Source: a bacterium
GTDB taxonomy: Bacteria; AUK180
Length of the DNA stretch: 64,000 bases
Direction of reading: 5' to 3'
Assembly (NCBI GenBank): GCA_023144005.1
Contig: JAGLGN010000001.1
Span: 62,001-126,000, forward strand
The notes below the pieces were generated by a model, which saw nothing but the letters and a program-made list of their open reading frames with translations, searched no databases and was not told the DNA's origin. Made by a program: the position numbers and the translations under genes. How positions within the stretch are numbered: position 1 is the first letter of the stretch; the number at the start of each line of letters is the position of its first letter. Of the stretch, positions 8,114 through 16,717 are shown piece after piece.

Positions 8114-9796
8114 ATGAATAAACACAATTTTATCCTTGTTCTGCATGCCCATCTGCCCTATGTTGTAAATCATGGCACATGGCCACATGGGACCGACTGG
8201 CTGCATGAAGCGGCAGCCGAGACATACATTCCCATTTTAAGGTCATTTCAGGCCCTGAAAGCTGATGGGATCAATGCCAAAATGACCTTGAATATTACAC
8301 CGATCCTTCTTGAACAATTGTCCATGAGGGAGTTCAAGGCGGGATTCAAGGATTATCTGCAGATCAAGATCCGAAATGCTATTGATGATTCCATTTATTT
8401 CAAGAAGACCGGCCAAAGCAATCTCTATGACCTTGCGCTTTTTTGGGATAATTACTACAGGCAGACACTTGAGTTCTTTGAGGAGATCAATGAGAATATC
8501 GTAGCGGAATACGCCCGATTGGACAAAGAAGGCAGTATTGAAGTGATCACCTGCGCCGCGACACATGGATATCTTCCCCTGCTGGGTAACGACAATGCGA
8601 TCTCTGGCCAAATAGGCACAGCTGTCGATTGTTTCAAGAAGCACTTCAAGAGGAAACCAAGAGGGATCTGGCTGCCCGAGAACGCCTACCGTCCGGCATA
8701 CCTCTGGGAATCTCCCCTTGGCGGAGGTGAGCCCAAAGAGAGACAAGGCGTTGAGGAATTCCTCTCCAAACATGGAATAAAGTATTTCTTCACGGACACT
8801 CACATGATCAGAAACTCTGAAGCAAAAGGGGTTTACCTTGAAAGATTCAAAGGACTGCAAGCATTATGGGAACAATTTAATAAAAATAGCACGGGCAAGA
8901 ATCTCGATAAGGAATTGAACGAACATAATATTTATCTCATTCATGAACATGAAAGGGATCCCGTATATGTTTTGATCCGGGACGAGAAGACCGGGTCTCA
9001 GGTCTGGAGCGCTAAGGACGGCTATCCCGGAGACCCCAATTATTTAGAATTCCATAAAAAGAAATTCCCGGGCGGGCACAAGTACTGGCGTGTCACGGGG
9101 GGTGATGTTTCACTGGGAGACAAGCTCCCGTATGATCCTGAAGAAGCGCTTGACCGTTCACGCCGTCATGCAGAACATTTTGTATCTCTGCTGGATAACA
9201 TCGCATCAAAAGAAAAGAAAGAAAATAGCCAGATCGTAGCGCTTTACGATGCCGAGCTTTTCGGGCATTGGTGGTTCGAAGGCGTGCATTGGATCGAGCT
9301 TCTTTTCAGAAACCTGGCGAAAAGCACTAAGGTGCAGGCGGAATTCGCATCTCAGCCTGTAGAAGTTGACCAGGTTCGGGGAAAGGTGTCTCTCCCCGAA
9401 GGTTCCTGGGGACAGGGCGGCTTCCACTATATCTGGATGAACGATTGGACGAAATGGACCTGGAAATTAATATACCAGGCGGAAGACACTTTTGTAAAAG
9501 CCGTCCAGGAACATGACCGCAAGGACAAATTAGCGCGGCGCATATTAAAACAGCTCGCCAGAGAGCTGCTCCTTCTGGAATCCTCAGATTGGCAATTTCT
9601 AATCTCAACATGGTCTGCACGGGATTATTCCGAAAACAGGATAACCTTTCATTGGGAAAATTTCTCGAAACTGTTCGAGCATTACTCGGAATATGCGGAA
9701 ACAGGGAAATTCTTCAAAGAGGGGGAAGCCCTGCTCGAGGAATTGGAAAGAAATGATAATGTATTCAAAGAGGTGAACATTGACCATTGGGCATGA
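8114..9796 (+). CDS. Glycoside hydrolase family 57 1,4-alpha-glucan branching enzyme
   Basis: A 560-residue GH57 enzyme of the branching type (with a DUF1957-like C-terminal region). GH57 motifs are visible: HAHLPYV (11-17), GIWLPENAYRP with the presumed nucleophile Glu189, and YDAELFGHWWFEG with the presumed acid/base Asp379; the ending HYIWMNDWTKWTWKLIY and a helical tail are also typical. Known family members form alpha-1,6 branches in glycogen-like glucans. The position after LPE is Asn where many homologues have Cys. The start at 8114 rather than 8099 is set by the promoter. It is the first gene of a long operon and overlaps the ABC ATPase gene by 17 bp. Confidence 0.88.
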   Translation: MNKHNFILVLHAHLPYVVNHGTWPHGTDWLHEAAAETYIPILRSFQALKADGINAKMTLNITPILLEQLSMREFKAGFKDYLQIKIRNAIDDSIYFKKTGQSNLYDLALFWDNYYRQTLEFFEEINENIVAEYARLDKEGSIEVITCAATHGYLPLLGNDNAISGQIGTAVDCFKKHFKRKPRGIWLPENAYRPAYLWESPLGGGEPKERQGVEEFLSKHGIKYFFTDTHMIRNSEAKGVYLERFKGLQALWEQFNKNSTGKNLDKELNEHNIYLIHEHERDPVYVLIRDEKTGSQVWSAKDGYPGDPNYLEFHKKKFPGGHKYWRVTGGDVSLGDKLPYDPEEALDRSRRHAEHFVSLLDNIASKEKKENSQIVALYDAELFGHWWFEGVHWIELLFRNLAKSTKVQAEFASQPVEVDQVRGKVSLPEGSWGQGGFHYIWMNDWTKWTWKLIYQAEDTFVKAVQEHDRKDKLARRILKQLARELLLLESSDWQFLISTWSARDYSENRITFHWENFSKLFEHYSEYAETGKFFKEGEALLEELERNDNVFKEVNIDHWA

Positions 9797-10709
9797 TTCC
9801 AAGATCATTGAACTGAAAAATGTTACCAAGATCTATAAAAAGAACGGCAAGAAGATCACCGGCTTGAATAATGTTACATTCTCAGTGAAGCGAGGCATGA
9901 TATTCGGGCTTCTTGGGCGAAACGGCGCGGGAAAAACAACCGCGATCAAGCTCCTTCTCGGATTGCTTCACCCGAACAAGGGGGAATTATTTGTTTTGGG
10001 AAGGCCCCCTTGCGATGTAAAGGCAAAGCAAAAAGTGGGATATCTCCCCGAGACCTCATATCTCGACCGTGAGTTTACCGCCAAGGAAACGCTTCTTTTT
10101 TATGGCAGGTTTTTCAAGATAGATAAGGCAGTATTATTGAAACGCATTGATGAGCTTCTATCGATGTTCGGCATACTGGGCTATAAAGATACGCCGATCT
10201 CGGCCTTTTCAAAAGGTATGGCGCAGAAGGTAGCCATCATACAGGCTCTTTTGCATTCACCTGAGCTGCTGATCCTTGATGAACCGACTTCCGGACTGGA
10301 CCCTATTTCCCAGAGGGAGATCCGGGATTTTGTAAGAAATGAAAAGGATAAGGGAAAAACGATACTCTTGTCAACTCACTTTCTGGATGAAGCGGAAGGG
10401 CTTTGCGACCATTTAGGGATATTGCATAATGGACGGCTACTGCGCTATGGCGCGAAGGACAAACTGCTTCAGATAAGAAGTACTTATTTGCTCCGGACTT
10501 CCGAAAAATGTCCCGCCGATATAATTAAAAAGTATCAGGGCACAAAGAATCCGGCAGGAGAAATTGAGCTCCGTATCGGATTGAATGAAAAGGAAGAGCT
10601 ATTTAACAAGCTTAAGGAACACAAGGTAGAGATCATCGAATTCTACCGTGAAAGAGAAAGGGTATCGGACTTTTTCTCCAGGGTGCTTTTAGGGGCAGAC
10701 GATGAATAA
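9780..10709 (+). CDS. ABC transporter ATP-binding protein
   Basis: A 309-residue ATPase of the ABC-2 export type. Walker A is GRNGAGKTT (about residues 49-57), the Q-loop region follows, the signature is FSKGMAQKV (about 142-150), and Walker B with D-loop is LLILDEPTSGLD, followed by the switch STHFLDEAE. The C-terminal 90 residues form the extra domain common in the CcmA/NatA group. The start is TTG at 9780 with AGAGGTG about 5 nt upstream; no ATG fits before the conserved IIELKNVTK strand. It overlaps the next gene (the permease) by 8 bp, so the two form one transporter. Confidence 0.92.
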   Translation: MTIGHDSKIIELKNVTKIYKKNGKKITGLNNVTFSVKRGMIFGLLGRNGAGKTTAIKLLLGLLHPNKGELFVLGRPPCDVKAKQKVGYLPETSYLDREFTAKETLLFYGRFFKIDKAVLLKRIDELLSMFGILGYKDTPISAFSKGMAQKVAIIQALLHSPELLILDEPTSGLDPISQREIRDFVRNEKDKGKTILLSTHFLDEAEGLCDHLGILHNGRLLRYGAKDKLLQIRSTYLLRTSEKCPADIIKKYQGTKNPAGEIELRIGLNEKEELFNKLKEHKVEIIEFYRERERVSDFFSRVLLGADDE

Positions 10710-11469
10710 TATCATCAATATCGCGCATTTCACCTTTCTCAAATTACTGAAAAAGAAGATTCTTTACGGAATTTTCTTTATCGAGCTGATCCTCATATAT
10801 CTGATGCGTTCACTGAATATTTTCGGCATAGGAGTTCAACCGCTGGTACTGGTCGATTCGATACTCTTTGTTTATGAGATATTCGGCTTTATTCTGATCC
10901 TCGCCATTACAGCGGGGCATATTCGAAGGGAGGTCGAGACGAAGTCAATATATCTTGTGCTTTCAAAACCGACAGATAAGGTACAATACCTCCTCGGGAA
11001 GATCATCGGGATATACGCATTTGTCGGAATCTATACAGTACTCACCATGCTGGCTGTTATGTTTTTTGCCTTTGCTCCTCTCAAAGAGTATGCGGCCTAT
11101 ACGCTCCTGGCTATAATATTCCGGAATTTTTTCCTTTTCATTTTTACTTCGATATTGATATTTTTCTCGATTTTCCTAAGGCCGACCATCATGGTGATGG
11201 CATCCTTCATCTCATATATTTTTGCCATGATCTCCTATGACTATGTAGATATGGTAGTTGCCCAGACATATCCTCAATGGGTGGTTGTAATAATAAAATT
11301 GATCAAATTCATCTTGCCTAACAGTGAGTTCATGGATATCAAGCTCGCCGTCATGCAATTGAGCCATTTGAATATCTGGTATATCATATCCGTGCTTCTG
11401 TACATGGGCGGCTATATGTTCTTTTTGGTATTATTCGCCGCATGGATCTTTGGAAAGAAGGAATTCTGA
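10702..11469 (+). CDS. ABC-2 type transporter permease
   Basis: A 255-residue integral membrane protein with about six hydrophobic helices, including 21-38, 53-73, 103-125, 135-160 and the C-terminal 232-250. The motif EVETKSIYLVLSKPTDKVQYLLGK in the first cytoplasmic loop is typical of ABC-2 permeases that pair with the NatA-like ATPase encoded just upstream. The substrate is not evident. The stop overlaps the next start as TGATG. Confidence 0.85.
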   Translation: MNNIINIAHFTFLKLLKKKILYGIFFIELILIYLMRSLNIFGIGVQPLVLVDSILFVYEIFGFILILAITAGHIRREVETKSIYLVLSKPTDKVQYLLGKIIGIYAFVGIYTVLTMLAVMFFAFAPLKEYAAYTLLAIIFRNFFLFIFTSILIFFSIFLRPTIMVMASFISYIFAMISYDYVDMVVAQTYPQWVVVIIKLIKFILPNSEFMDIKLAVMQLSHLNIWYIISVLLYMGGYMFFLVLFAAWIFGKKEF

Positions 11470-11783
11470 TGAAGAAAAATACCCTTCTCACCATTGCGTT
11501 CATTCTCTTATTTATCATCTCTTTTTTTCTGGGATTCCACATTCGAGACCGCTATAAGGATACGATGATCGTTCCTGGGCATATGACACACGGCTCGGAC
11601 CATGAAATTGAAGGATCGGGAAAAGACGACATCCTGCTCCGGTCAGACCTGGACTTTATGCATATCAAGATCCTTAACCATCCCTGGAACAATCCGGGAA
11701 TAATTGAGGGAATGTTCTTTAAAGGAATACTCTATATACTAATGGGGGCTGTACTTTACATCAAGTTGTTCAAAAATGAATAG
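11469..11783 (+). CDS. Small membrane-anchored protein of unknown function
   Basis: A 104-residue protein with an N-terminal membrane helix (about 6-24), a hydrophilic middle and a second hydrophobic segment near 83-98. It sits between the ABC permease and a TPR protein and is coupled to both (TGATG overlap upstream, 8-bp overlap downstream), so it may be an accessory subunit of the exporter. I used the ATG at 11469, which sits in the permease stop, over an upstream in-frame start that lies in the permease gene. I do not recognise a family. Confidence 0.6.
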   Translation: MKKNTLLTIAFILLFIISFFLGFHIRDRYKDTMIVPGHMTHGSDHEIEGSGKDDILLRSDLDFMHIKILNHPWNNPGIIEGMFFKGILYILMGAVLYIKLFKNE

Positions 11784-12441
11784 AAGATATCTGCACATCC
11801 TTATTATCGCGCTATTGTCCTATTGCCTTGGCTTTACTTTGTTGAACATGATCTGTGTCAGACCCGGCGCACTTGGGAGAGAGGACAGCATCGCCACAAG
11901 GGCGGAACTCAGGGCAAGAGAGTTCTTTGCGGAATTTCTCTGGAACAGGATCGATATCTACCATCATATGTGGGAATTTAGCGGCAAAGCCGCAAATTCC
12001 GAAAAGAGCTCTCTCTTTCTTATGAAATATGCCGTTATGATCGACCCTCATTTCGTAAAGGCTTACAGTATGGGCGCATTCTTGCTTTACAGGCATTGGG
12101 GGAAGAAGGACCAGGGGAGAGATTTTCTCATGGAAGGAATACGGAACAACCCTCAAAGCTGGGAACTTTGGAAGGATATGACGCTTTACACCTTCTTCAT
12201 CCTGGAAGATCCCGAGAAGACTGTCGCGACAGGCAGCAGGGCCATAAAGTATATAAAGCCGGAATTTCTTGAAGAACCGGAATTCATCACATTTGTGAGG
12301 GTTATGGCAAGCTCTTGTTTAACTATTGAGCAATATAAGAGAGCGTATGAATATTACAGAATATTGGCACAGGAGAAACTCTTGAATCCTGTTGATAAAG
12401 AAAATATAAAAAAGATCGAGGAGGTACTCAATGCCCAATAA
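11776..12441 (+). CDS. Membrane-anchored TPR-like protein
   Basis: A 221-residue protein with an N-terminal membrane helix (about 6-26) followed by helical repeats. The repeats include LMKYAVMIDPHFVKAYSMGAFLLYR, FLMEGIRNNPQSWELWKDM and QYKRAYEYYRILAQEK, which read as degenerate tetratricopeptide repeats. It probably faces the periplasm and binds protein partners. The gene overlaps its neighbours on both sides (8 bp and 11 bp) and is likely to work with the ABC transporter upstream. Exact role unknown. Confidence 0.6.
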   Translation: MNRRYLHILIIALLSYCLGFTLLNMICVRPGALGREDSIATRAELRAREFFAEFLWNRIDIYHHMWEFSGKAANSEKSSLFLMKYAVMIDPHFVKAYSMGAFLLYRHWGKKDQGRDFLMEGIRNNPQSWELWKDMTLYTFFILEDPEKTVATGSRAIKYIKPEFLEEPEFITFVRVMASSCLTIEQYKRAYEYYRILAQEKLLNPVDKENIKKIEEVLNAQ

Positions 12442-13837
12442 GAAAAAAAAGAAGGATAAGCTTTCCTTTGAGTTAAAAAATCTCTGGACAGTATATTCTC
12501 AGACCGAAGAAAAAACCGTTATGACATTCGCCGATGAATATAAGGCCTTTCTTAAACTTGTAAAGACCGAAAGGGAAGCCGTAGATTTTTTCCGCGAAAA
12601 TGCAAAGAAGGCAGGATATAAATGCGCCGTTTCTACCGGGAAATCAGGGAAGAAACTCTACTATGTCAATAGGGACCATGCTATCGCTATCGTGAGAAAA
12701 GGTAAAAAACCGGTCTCACAAGGCGTTCGGATAATCGGGGCTCATCTCGATTCCCCCAGGCTGGATCTCAAGCAGAAGCCGTTCTTTGAGGACTCTAATT
12801 TGAGTATGCTGAAGACCCATTATTATGGCGGGATCAAGAAGTATCAGTGGCTCTCACGGCCATTAGCGATACACGGCATTGTAATAAAGGGCAATGGAGA
12901 CAAAGTAAAGATCTCGGTTGGAGAAGATCCCGGTGATCCGGTTTTCGTAATACCTGACCTGCTGCCTCATCTCGCAAAGAAAGTGCAATATTCCAAAGGC
13001 GTTTCGGAACTCGTCTCCGGAGAACAATTGAAGATATTGGCAGGACAGAAAGAGGTTAAAAGCGAAGAGGACAAGAAAAAACTTACTTCCTTCCTTTTAG
13101 AACTCCTTCATTCCAGATATGGGATCGTTCAAGAGGACTTCGTATCCGCAGACCTCGAGGTCGTACCTGCGGATGATCCGAGAGATGTCGGTTTTGACCG
13201 CTCAATGGTCGGTGGATACGGACAAGATGACCGAGTATGCGCATATACCGCTTTCCGTGGAATGCTTGATTCACCGCAACCGAAGTATACCTCGATCGCG
13301 TTCCTGATCGATAAGGAAGAGATCGGGTCAGATGGAGCGACAGGCGCACAATCCAATTGGCTGGCGGATATCATCGCGGACCTCCTTCAAAGGGAAGAAA
13401 AGGTCTCCGACCATTATACTCTTTCCCGAACGATGCACCTTTCGGAGGCCATTTCCGCTGATGTCAATGCCGCGGTCAATCCTCTTTTCAAGGAAGTTCA
13501 TGATGTTGACAATGCTGCGATATCGGGCTACGGGATCGTTATAACGAAATTCACCGGCAGCGGAGGCAAATTCTCTTCAAATGAAGCGACTGCCGAATTC
13601 ACAGCAAAAATAAGGAATATATTTAATAAAGCCAAGGTGCAATGGCAATTTGGCGAACTTGGAAAGGTCGATGAAGGTGGAGGCGGCACTATTGCCAAAC
13701 ACATTTCCAAATGGGGTATACATAGTATAGACGCCGGGCCGGGACTTCTAGGTATGCATTCCCCGTTTGAGATCGTTTCAAAAGCGGATCTTTGGGAAAC
13801 ATACAAAGGTTATTCGGCTTTCTTCTCTGCTGAATAG
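12431..13837 (+). CDS. M18 family aminopeptidase (aspartyl aminopeptidase-like)
   Basis: A 468-residue cytosolic metallopeptidase. Two M18 blocks are clear: IIGAHLDSPRLDLKQKP (about 98-114, the first metal-binding His and Asp), and DKEEIGSDGATGAQSNW (about 296-312, catalytic/metal Glu pair). A third, GMHSPFEIVSKAD near the C-terminus, supplies the last His ligand. Such enzymes remove N-terminal, often acidic, residues from peptides. A strong Shine-Dalgarno GAGGAGGT lies just before the ATG, inside the end of the TPR gene (11-bp overlap). The length is within the family range. Confidence 0.92.
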   Translation: MPNKKKKKDKLSFELKNLWTVYSQTEEKTVMTFADEYKAFLKLVKTEREAVDFFRENAKKAGYKCAVSTGKSGKKLYYVNRDHAIAIVRKGKKPVSQGVRIIGAHLDSPRLDLKQKPFFEDSNLSMLKTHYYGGIKKYQWLSRPLAIHGIVIKGNGDKVKISVGEDPGDPVFVIPDLLPHLAKKVQYSKGVSELVSGEQLKILAGQKEVKSEEDKKKLTSFLLELLHSRYGIVQEDFVSADLEVVPADDPRDVGFDRSMVGGYGQDDRVCAYTAFRGMLDSPQPKYTSIAFLIDKEEIGSDGATGAQSNWLADIIADLLQREEKVSDHYTLSRTMHLSEAISADVNAAVNPLFKEVHDVDNAAISGYGIVITKFTGSGGKFSSNEATAEFTAKIRNIFNKAKVQWQFGELGKVDEGGGGTIAKHISKWGIHSIDAGPGLLGMHSPFEIVSKADLWETYKGYSAFFSAE

Positions 13838-13845
13838 GAGTAATT

Positions 13846-15555
13846 ATGCGAATTGGAGAAATGTTATTAAAAGAAGGAATGATCACTCAGGAACAGCTCG
13901 ACAGCGCCCTGGAGATACAGGGAAAACAAGGCGGGAAATTAGGCTCGATCATTATCTCAGAGAAAATGGTGGATGAAGAAAAGGTATTGAATTTTCTTCA
14001 GCAGCAGCTTGGAATAATCGCGGTAAACCTCGACAATTGGGAAATAGAAAAGGAAGTACTGGCTCTTATTCCCCCGGATGTGGCAAAGAAACATCAGGTA
14101 GTTCCCATAGAGAAATTGGGAGATACACTGACAGTGGTCATGCAGGACCCGGAAGACAGAAAGCTTATTGAAGATCTCACTTTCATCACCAACTGTACCA
14201 TCGAACCGGCGATATCCACCGAAAGAAGCATTCTGGACGCGATCGACAGATACTATAAATCCGCCAAGGAAACCATTGAGGATAAGACCAAGGATTTCCA
14301 GGATACCGTAATGGAGGTAATGAGCCTTGACGGAGAGGAGATGGATGAGGAGACCGAAGAAGCCATCGGGGGCGAAGAAAAGCCAATGGTAAAATTGGTC
14401 AATCAGATAATTTTCAACGGGATCAGAAAAGGTGCTTCTGATATTCATATAGAACCCTATGATACATATGTAAGATTGAGGTATAGGAATGACGGAGTTC
14501 TGAAAACCGCTGACCAATTGCCCAAAAACTTCATAATGGGGATCGTTTCCAGAATTAAGATCATCTCTCACCTTAAGATATCTGAGAGAAGAGTTCCCCA
14601 GGACGGAAAGGCACAGGTCAAGTATGAGGGCCGTAAGATCGATCTCAGAGTTGCCACAGTACCTTGTGTACATGGCGAAAAGGTGGTTATCAGAATCCTG
14701 GATAAGGGTGAAGGAGAGGTTACCCTTGATATGCTGGGATTTGAACAGGATCAAATGGAGATCTTTAAAAAGAGTATAGAGTCACCCTGGGGCATGATCC
14801 TGATCACCGGCCCCACAGGTTCCGGAAAAACATGGACCTTGTCAACATCATTGAAACTCCTTAACTCTGAAGAGGTCAATATAATGACGGTTGAAGACCC
14901 TGTGGAATTCGATATCGAAGGATTGAATCAAGTACAGGCAAAACCGGAGATCGGACTTACTTTTGCCGCGGCATTGAAATCTTTCCTGAGGGCTGACCCC
15001 GAAATCGTAATGATCGGTGAGGTCAGAGACCTGGAAACGGGTGACATAGCCATCAAGGCCGCGCAGACAGGCCACCTTGTCTTTGCGACGCTCCATACGA
15101 ACTCGGCGGTAGATACTATTGCGCGTTTGATAAACATGGGGGTCGAGCCTTTCAATATCTCAAGTTCGCTCCTGATGATCGTCGCGCAGAGGCTCGTGAG
15201 GAAGGTCTGTTCAAGCTGCAAAATCGAAGATACCGACACCACTAAAGAAAATCTTATCGAGCTGGGCATACCCGCCGAGAAGGTGAATGACGTTAAGGTA
15301 TACAAGGGAAAAGGATGCCCGAAATGTAGTGGCACCGGTTATAAGGGGCGAACCGCCGTTTATGAAGTACTCGGGATCTCTCAGGAGATCAAGAATGCGA
15401 TAAATCTACACAAGCCGATTTCTGAGCTCAAGGCGATCGCCTATCAGCAAGGAATGAAATCCCTGAGGAAGTCAGGCATCATCAAGATCCTGAAAGGGAT
15501 CACAAGCGTAGAAGAAATATTTAAGAACACAGCTCTGGATACCCAGGAGGGTTAA
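13846..15555 (+). CDS. pilB: Type IV pilus assembly ATPase PilB (GspE family)
   Basis: A 569-residue hexameric traffic ATPase. Residues 1-130 form an MshEN-type N-terminal domain (RIGEMLLKEGMITQEQLDSAL). The N2 domain has KGASDIHIEPYD and the RIKIISHLKISERRVPQDG block. Walker A is GPTGSGKTW (about 322-330; Trp replaces the usual Thr/Ser at the last place), Asp box MTVEDPVEF, Walker B DPEIVMIGEVRD and His box TGHLVFATLHT. A tetracysteine zinc site (CSSC and CPKC, residues about 460-490) is typical of PilB/GspE. It should power pilus extension or secretion. A pilT gene lies 31 kb away, not next to it. Confidence 0.93.
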   Translation: MRIGEMLLKEGMITQEQLDSALEIQGKQGGKLGSIIISEKMVDEEKVLNFLQQQLGIIAVNLDNWEIEKEVLALIPPDVAKKHQVVPIEKLGDTLTVVMQDPEDRKLIEDLTFITNCTIEPAISTERSILDAIDRYYKSAKETIEDKTKDFQDTVMEVMSLDGEEMDEETEEAIGGEEKPMVKLVNQIIFNGIRKGASDIHIEPYDTYVRLRYRNDGVLKTADQLPKNFIMGIVSRIKIISHLKISERRVPQDGKAQVKYEGRKIDLRVATVPCVHGEKVVIRILDKGEGEVTLDMLGFEQDQMEIFKKSIESPWGMILITGPTGSGKTWTLSTSLKLLNSEEVNIMTVEDPVEFDIEGLNQVQAKPEIGLTFAAALKSFLRADPEIVMIGEVRDLETGDIAIKAAQTGHLVFATLHTNSAVDTIARLINMGVEPFNISSSLLMIVAQRLVRKVCSSCKIEDTDTTKENLIELGIPAEKVNDVKVYKGKGCPKCSGTGYKGRTAVYEVLGISQEIKNAINLHKPISELKAIAYQQGMKSLRKSGIIKILKGITSVEEIFKNTALDTQEG

Positions 15556-15557
15556 GT

Positions 15558-16295
15558 ATGAAGAAGTTCACAATAATTTTTGTTGCTATCATTATTCTGC
15601 TGTTCGCGGCGTGCGCCAAGGAAGATACTTCACAGCCGGTAGAGCGCAAGTTCGACTCTACTTCTGTCGATGCGGACGATATGAAAGATGTTGTCTTTGA
15701 TCAATCGCTTGGAGAAGATGAGGATGAGTATCTTCAGGAAAAAGAGCAAGAAGCAAAAAAAGAAGCTGAAGAGGTCAAAAAGGAAGTTGTCAAAGAAGCG
15801 GTAAAGAAAGATTTTACTTCAAAGATAACAGCTTTCGCAAAGACAGACGACGGGAAATACAGTATCACTATCAATGAGAAGATCAAGATATCGGGAATTA
15901 CCATTACAAATGGAAAGGCTATAATGCCTTATAATGAGTGGAATGGGAAGAAATACTACTTCGTATGGGCAAATGACCCTGGCTTCCTGGCAATGGTGGC
16001 CGATGCCATAATCAATAAAAGCATAGCCAGCGCGTCGAAGACCGAGATCACGAAGGCCGATGTGAGGGCCAAAGACAGTGGAACACTGAAAGGCTACGGT
16101 GAAATAGAGATCAATGGTGAATTTCTGATCAAGTCGATTCCCGTTTTTATCGGTGGGAGATACGGTGATGGCATCGGTGACCCCGCTATAAAAGTAGATG
16201 GAGAATGGGCACCGATGGTAAAGTTCCTCGATAAAGGGTTCAAAAATACTGTGAAGGAGATCATATTAAAAAAGTATTACTCCCTCTCCTCATAA
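15558..16295 (+). CDS. Lipoprotein with charged coiled region
   Basis: A 245-residue protein with a lipobox (FAAC, Cys at about 20). Residues about 52-92 are a highly charged Glu/Lys coiled stretch, followed by a compact domain of about 150 residues that ends near the C-terminus. It is separated from pilB by 2 bp. The final codons TTA AAA AAG form a heptamer A AAA AAG (16268-16274) with AAGGAG 8 nt upstream, the same layout as the dnaX -1 frameshift site of E. coli; see the next gene. No family recognised. Confidence 0.6.
   Translation: MKKFTIIFVAIIILLFAACAKEDTSQPVERKFDSTSVDADDMKDVVFDQSLGEDEDEYLQEKEQEAKKEAEEVKKEVVKEAVKKDFTSKITAFAKTDDGKYSITINEKIKISGITITNGKAIMPYNEWNGKKYYFVWANDPGFLAMVADAIINKSIASASKTEITKADVRAKDSGTLKGYGEIEINGEFLIKSIPVFIGGRYGDGIGDPAIKVDGEWAPMVKFLDKGFKNTVKEIILKKYYSLSS
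16254..16274 (+). promoter_or_regulatory. Shine-Dalgarno site plus A-AAA-AAG heptamer deciding the start of the next gene
   Basis: AAGGAG at 16254-16259 is followed 5 nt later by ATT (16265) in the frame of the next gene, and 8 nt later by A AAA AAG, which is in the right phase in the upstream frame for a -1 shift into the next gene. The element can therefore be read as a ribosome binding site for an ATT start or as a stimulator of frameshifting. The sequence alone does not decide. Confidence 0.45.
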
Positions 16296-16717
16296 CGCTA
16301 TTCACTTTTCTTTCCTTTTCTTTTCCCTGCGGAGAAAGTGCTGCGCCCCCATGGGTTAGAGGAGGGCAATCCCTTCTGATGCCGGGCTTGGGACAGGGTT
16401 TTAATGGGAAGATCATTAAGGCGGTTCTATTCTTCTCTTTAGCGGGGGCCGGAACATATTACAGTTTTAACGGATACGAGGGCGTTCAGAGCGCCTATGA
16501 TCAATATCTGACGGCATTTGAAACTGCCCCGGGAGATGTTGAAGCCCTTTATGATAAGTATGAGGAGATGTATTATCTGAATCAATATTTGATAACCGCT
16601 CTCGTAGTATTTTGGGTCTACAATACGCTTGATGCCTTTTTTGACGCGCATTTTCTCAATCTCGACATGGATCTGAAACAGAAACGCTTTGATATTTTTC
16701 TGGAGACAAGGTTCTGA
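16265..16717 (+). CDS. DUF5683-like membrane protein, probable ATT start or frameshift-expressed
   Basis: From 16265 the frame encodes a good signal peptide (IKKVLLPLLITLFTFLSFSFP) and then RGGQSLLMPGLGQGFNGK, a second membrane helix, a loop of about 50 residues and the ending FWVYNTLDAFFDAHF. The PGLGQ motif and the xxNTLDAxFDAHF ending fit DUF5683-type proteins. The first ATG in frame (16379) would cut away the signal peptide, so the start is likely ATT 16265 behind AAGGAG; a -1 frameshift from the lipoprotein frame is the other option. The stop TGA overlaps the next ATG. Role unknown. Confidence 0.6.
   Translation: MKKVLLPLLITLFTFLSFSFPCGESAAPPWVRGGQSLLMPGLGQGFNGKIIKAVLFFSLAGAGTYYSFNGYEGVQSAYDQYLTAFETAPGDVEALYDKYEEMYYLNQYLITALVVFWVYNTLDAFFDAHFLNLDMDLKQKRFDIFLETRF

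Noticed and set aside
8243-8860. A 205-codon minus-strand frame opposite the GH57 gene
   Set aside because: It lies fully antisense to a gene with complete GH57 motifs, and its product has no recognisable feature.
13957-14754. A 265-codon minus-strand frame opposite pilB
   Set aside because: It is antisense to the conserved PilB core; the long frame reflects codon bias of the real gene.
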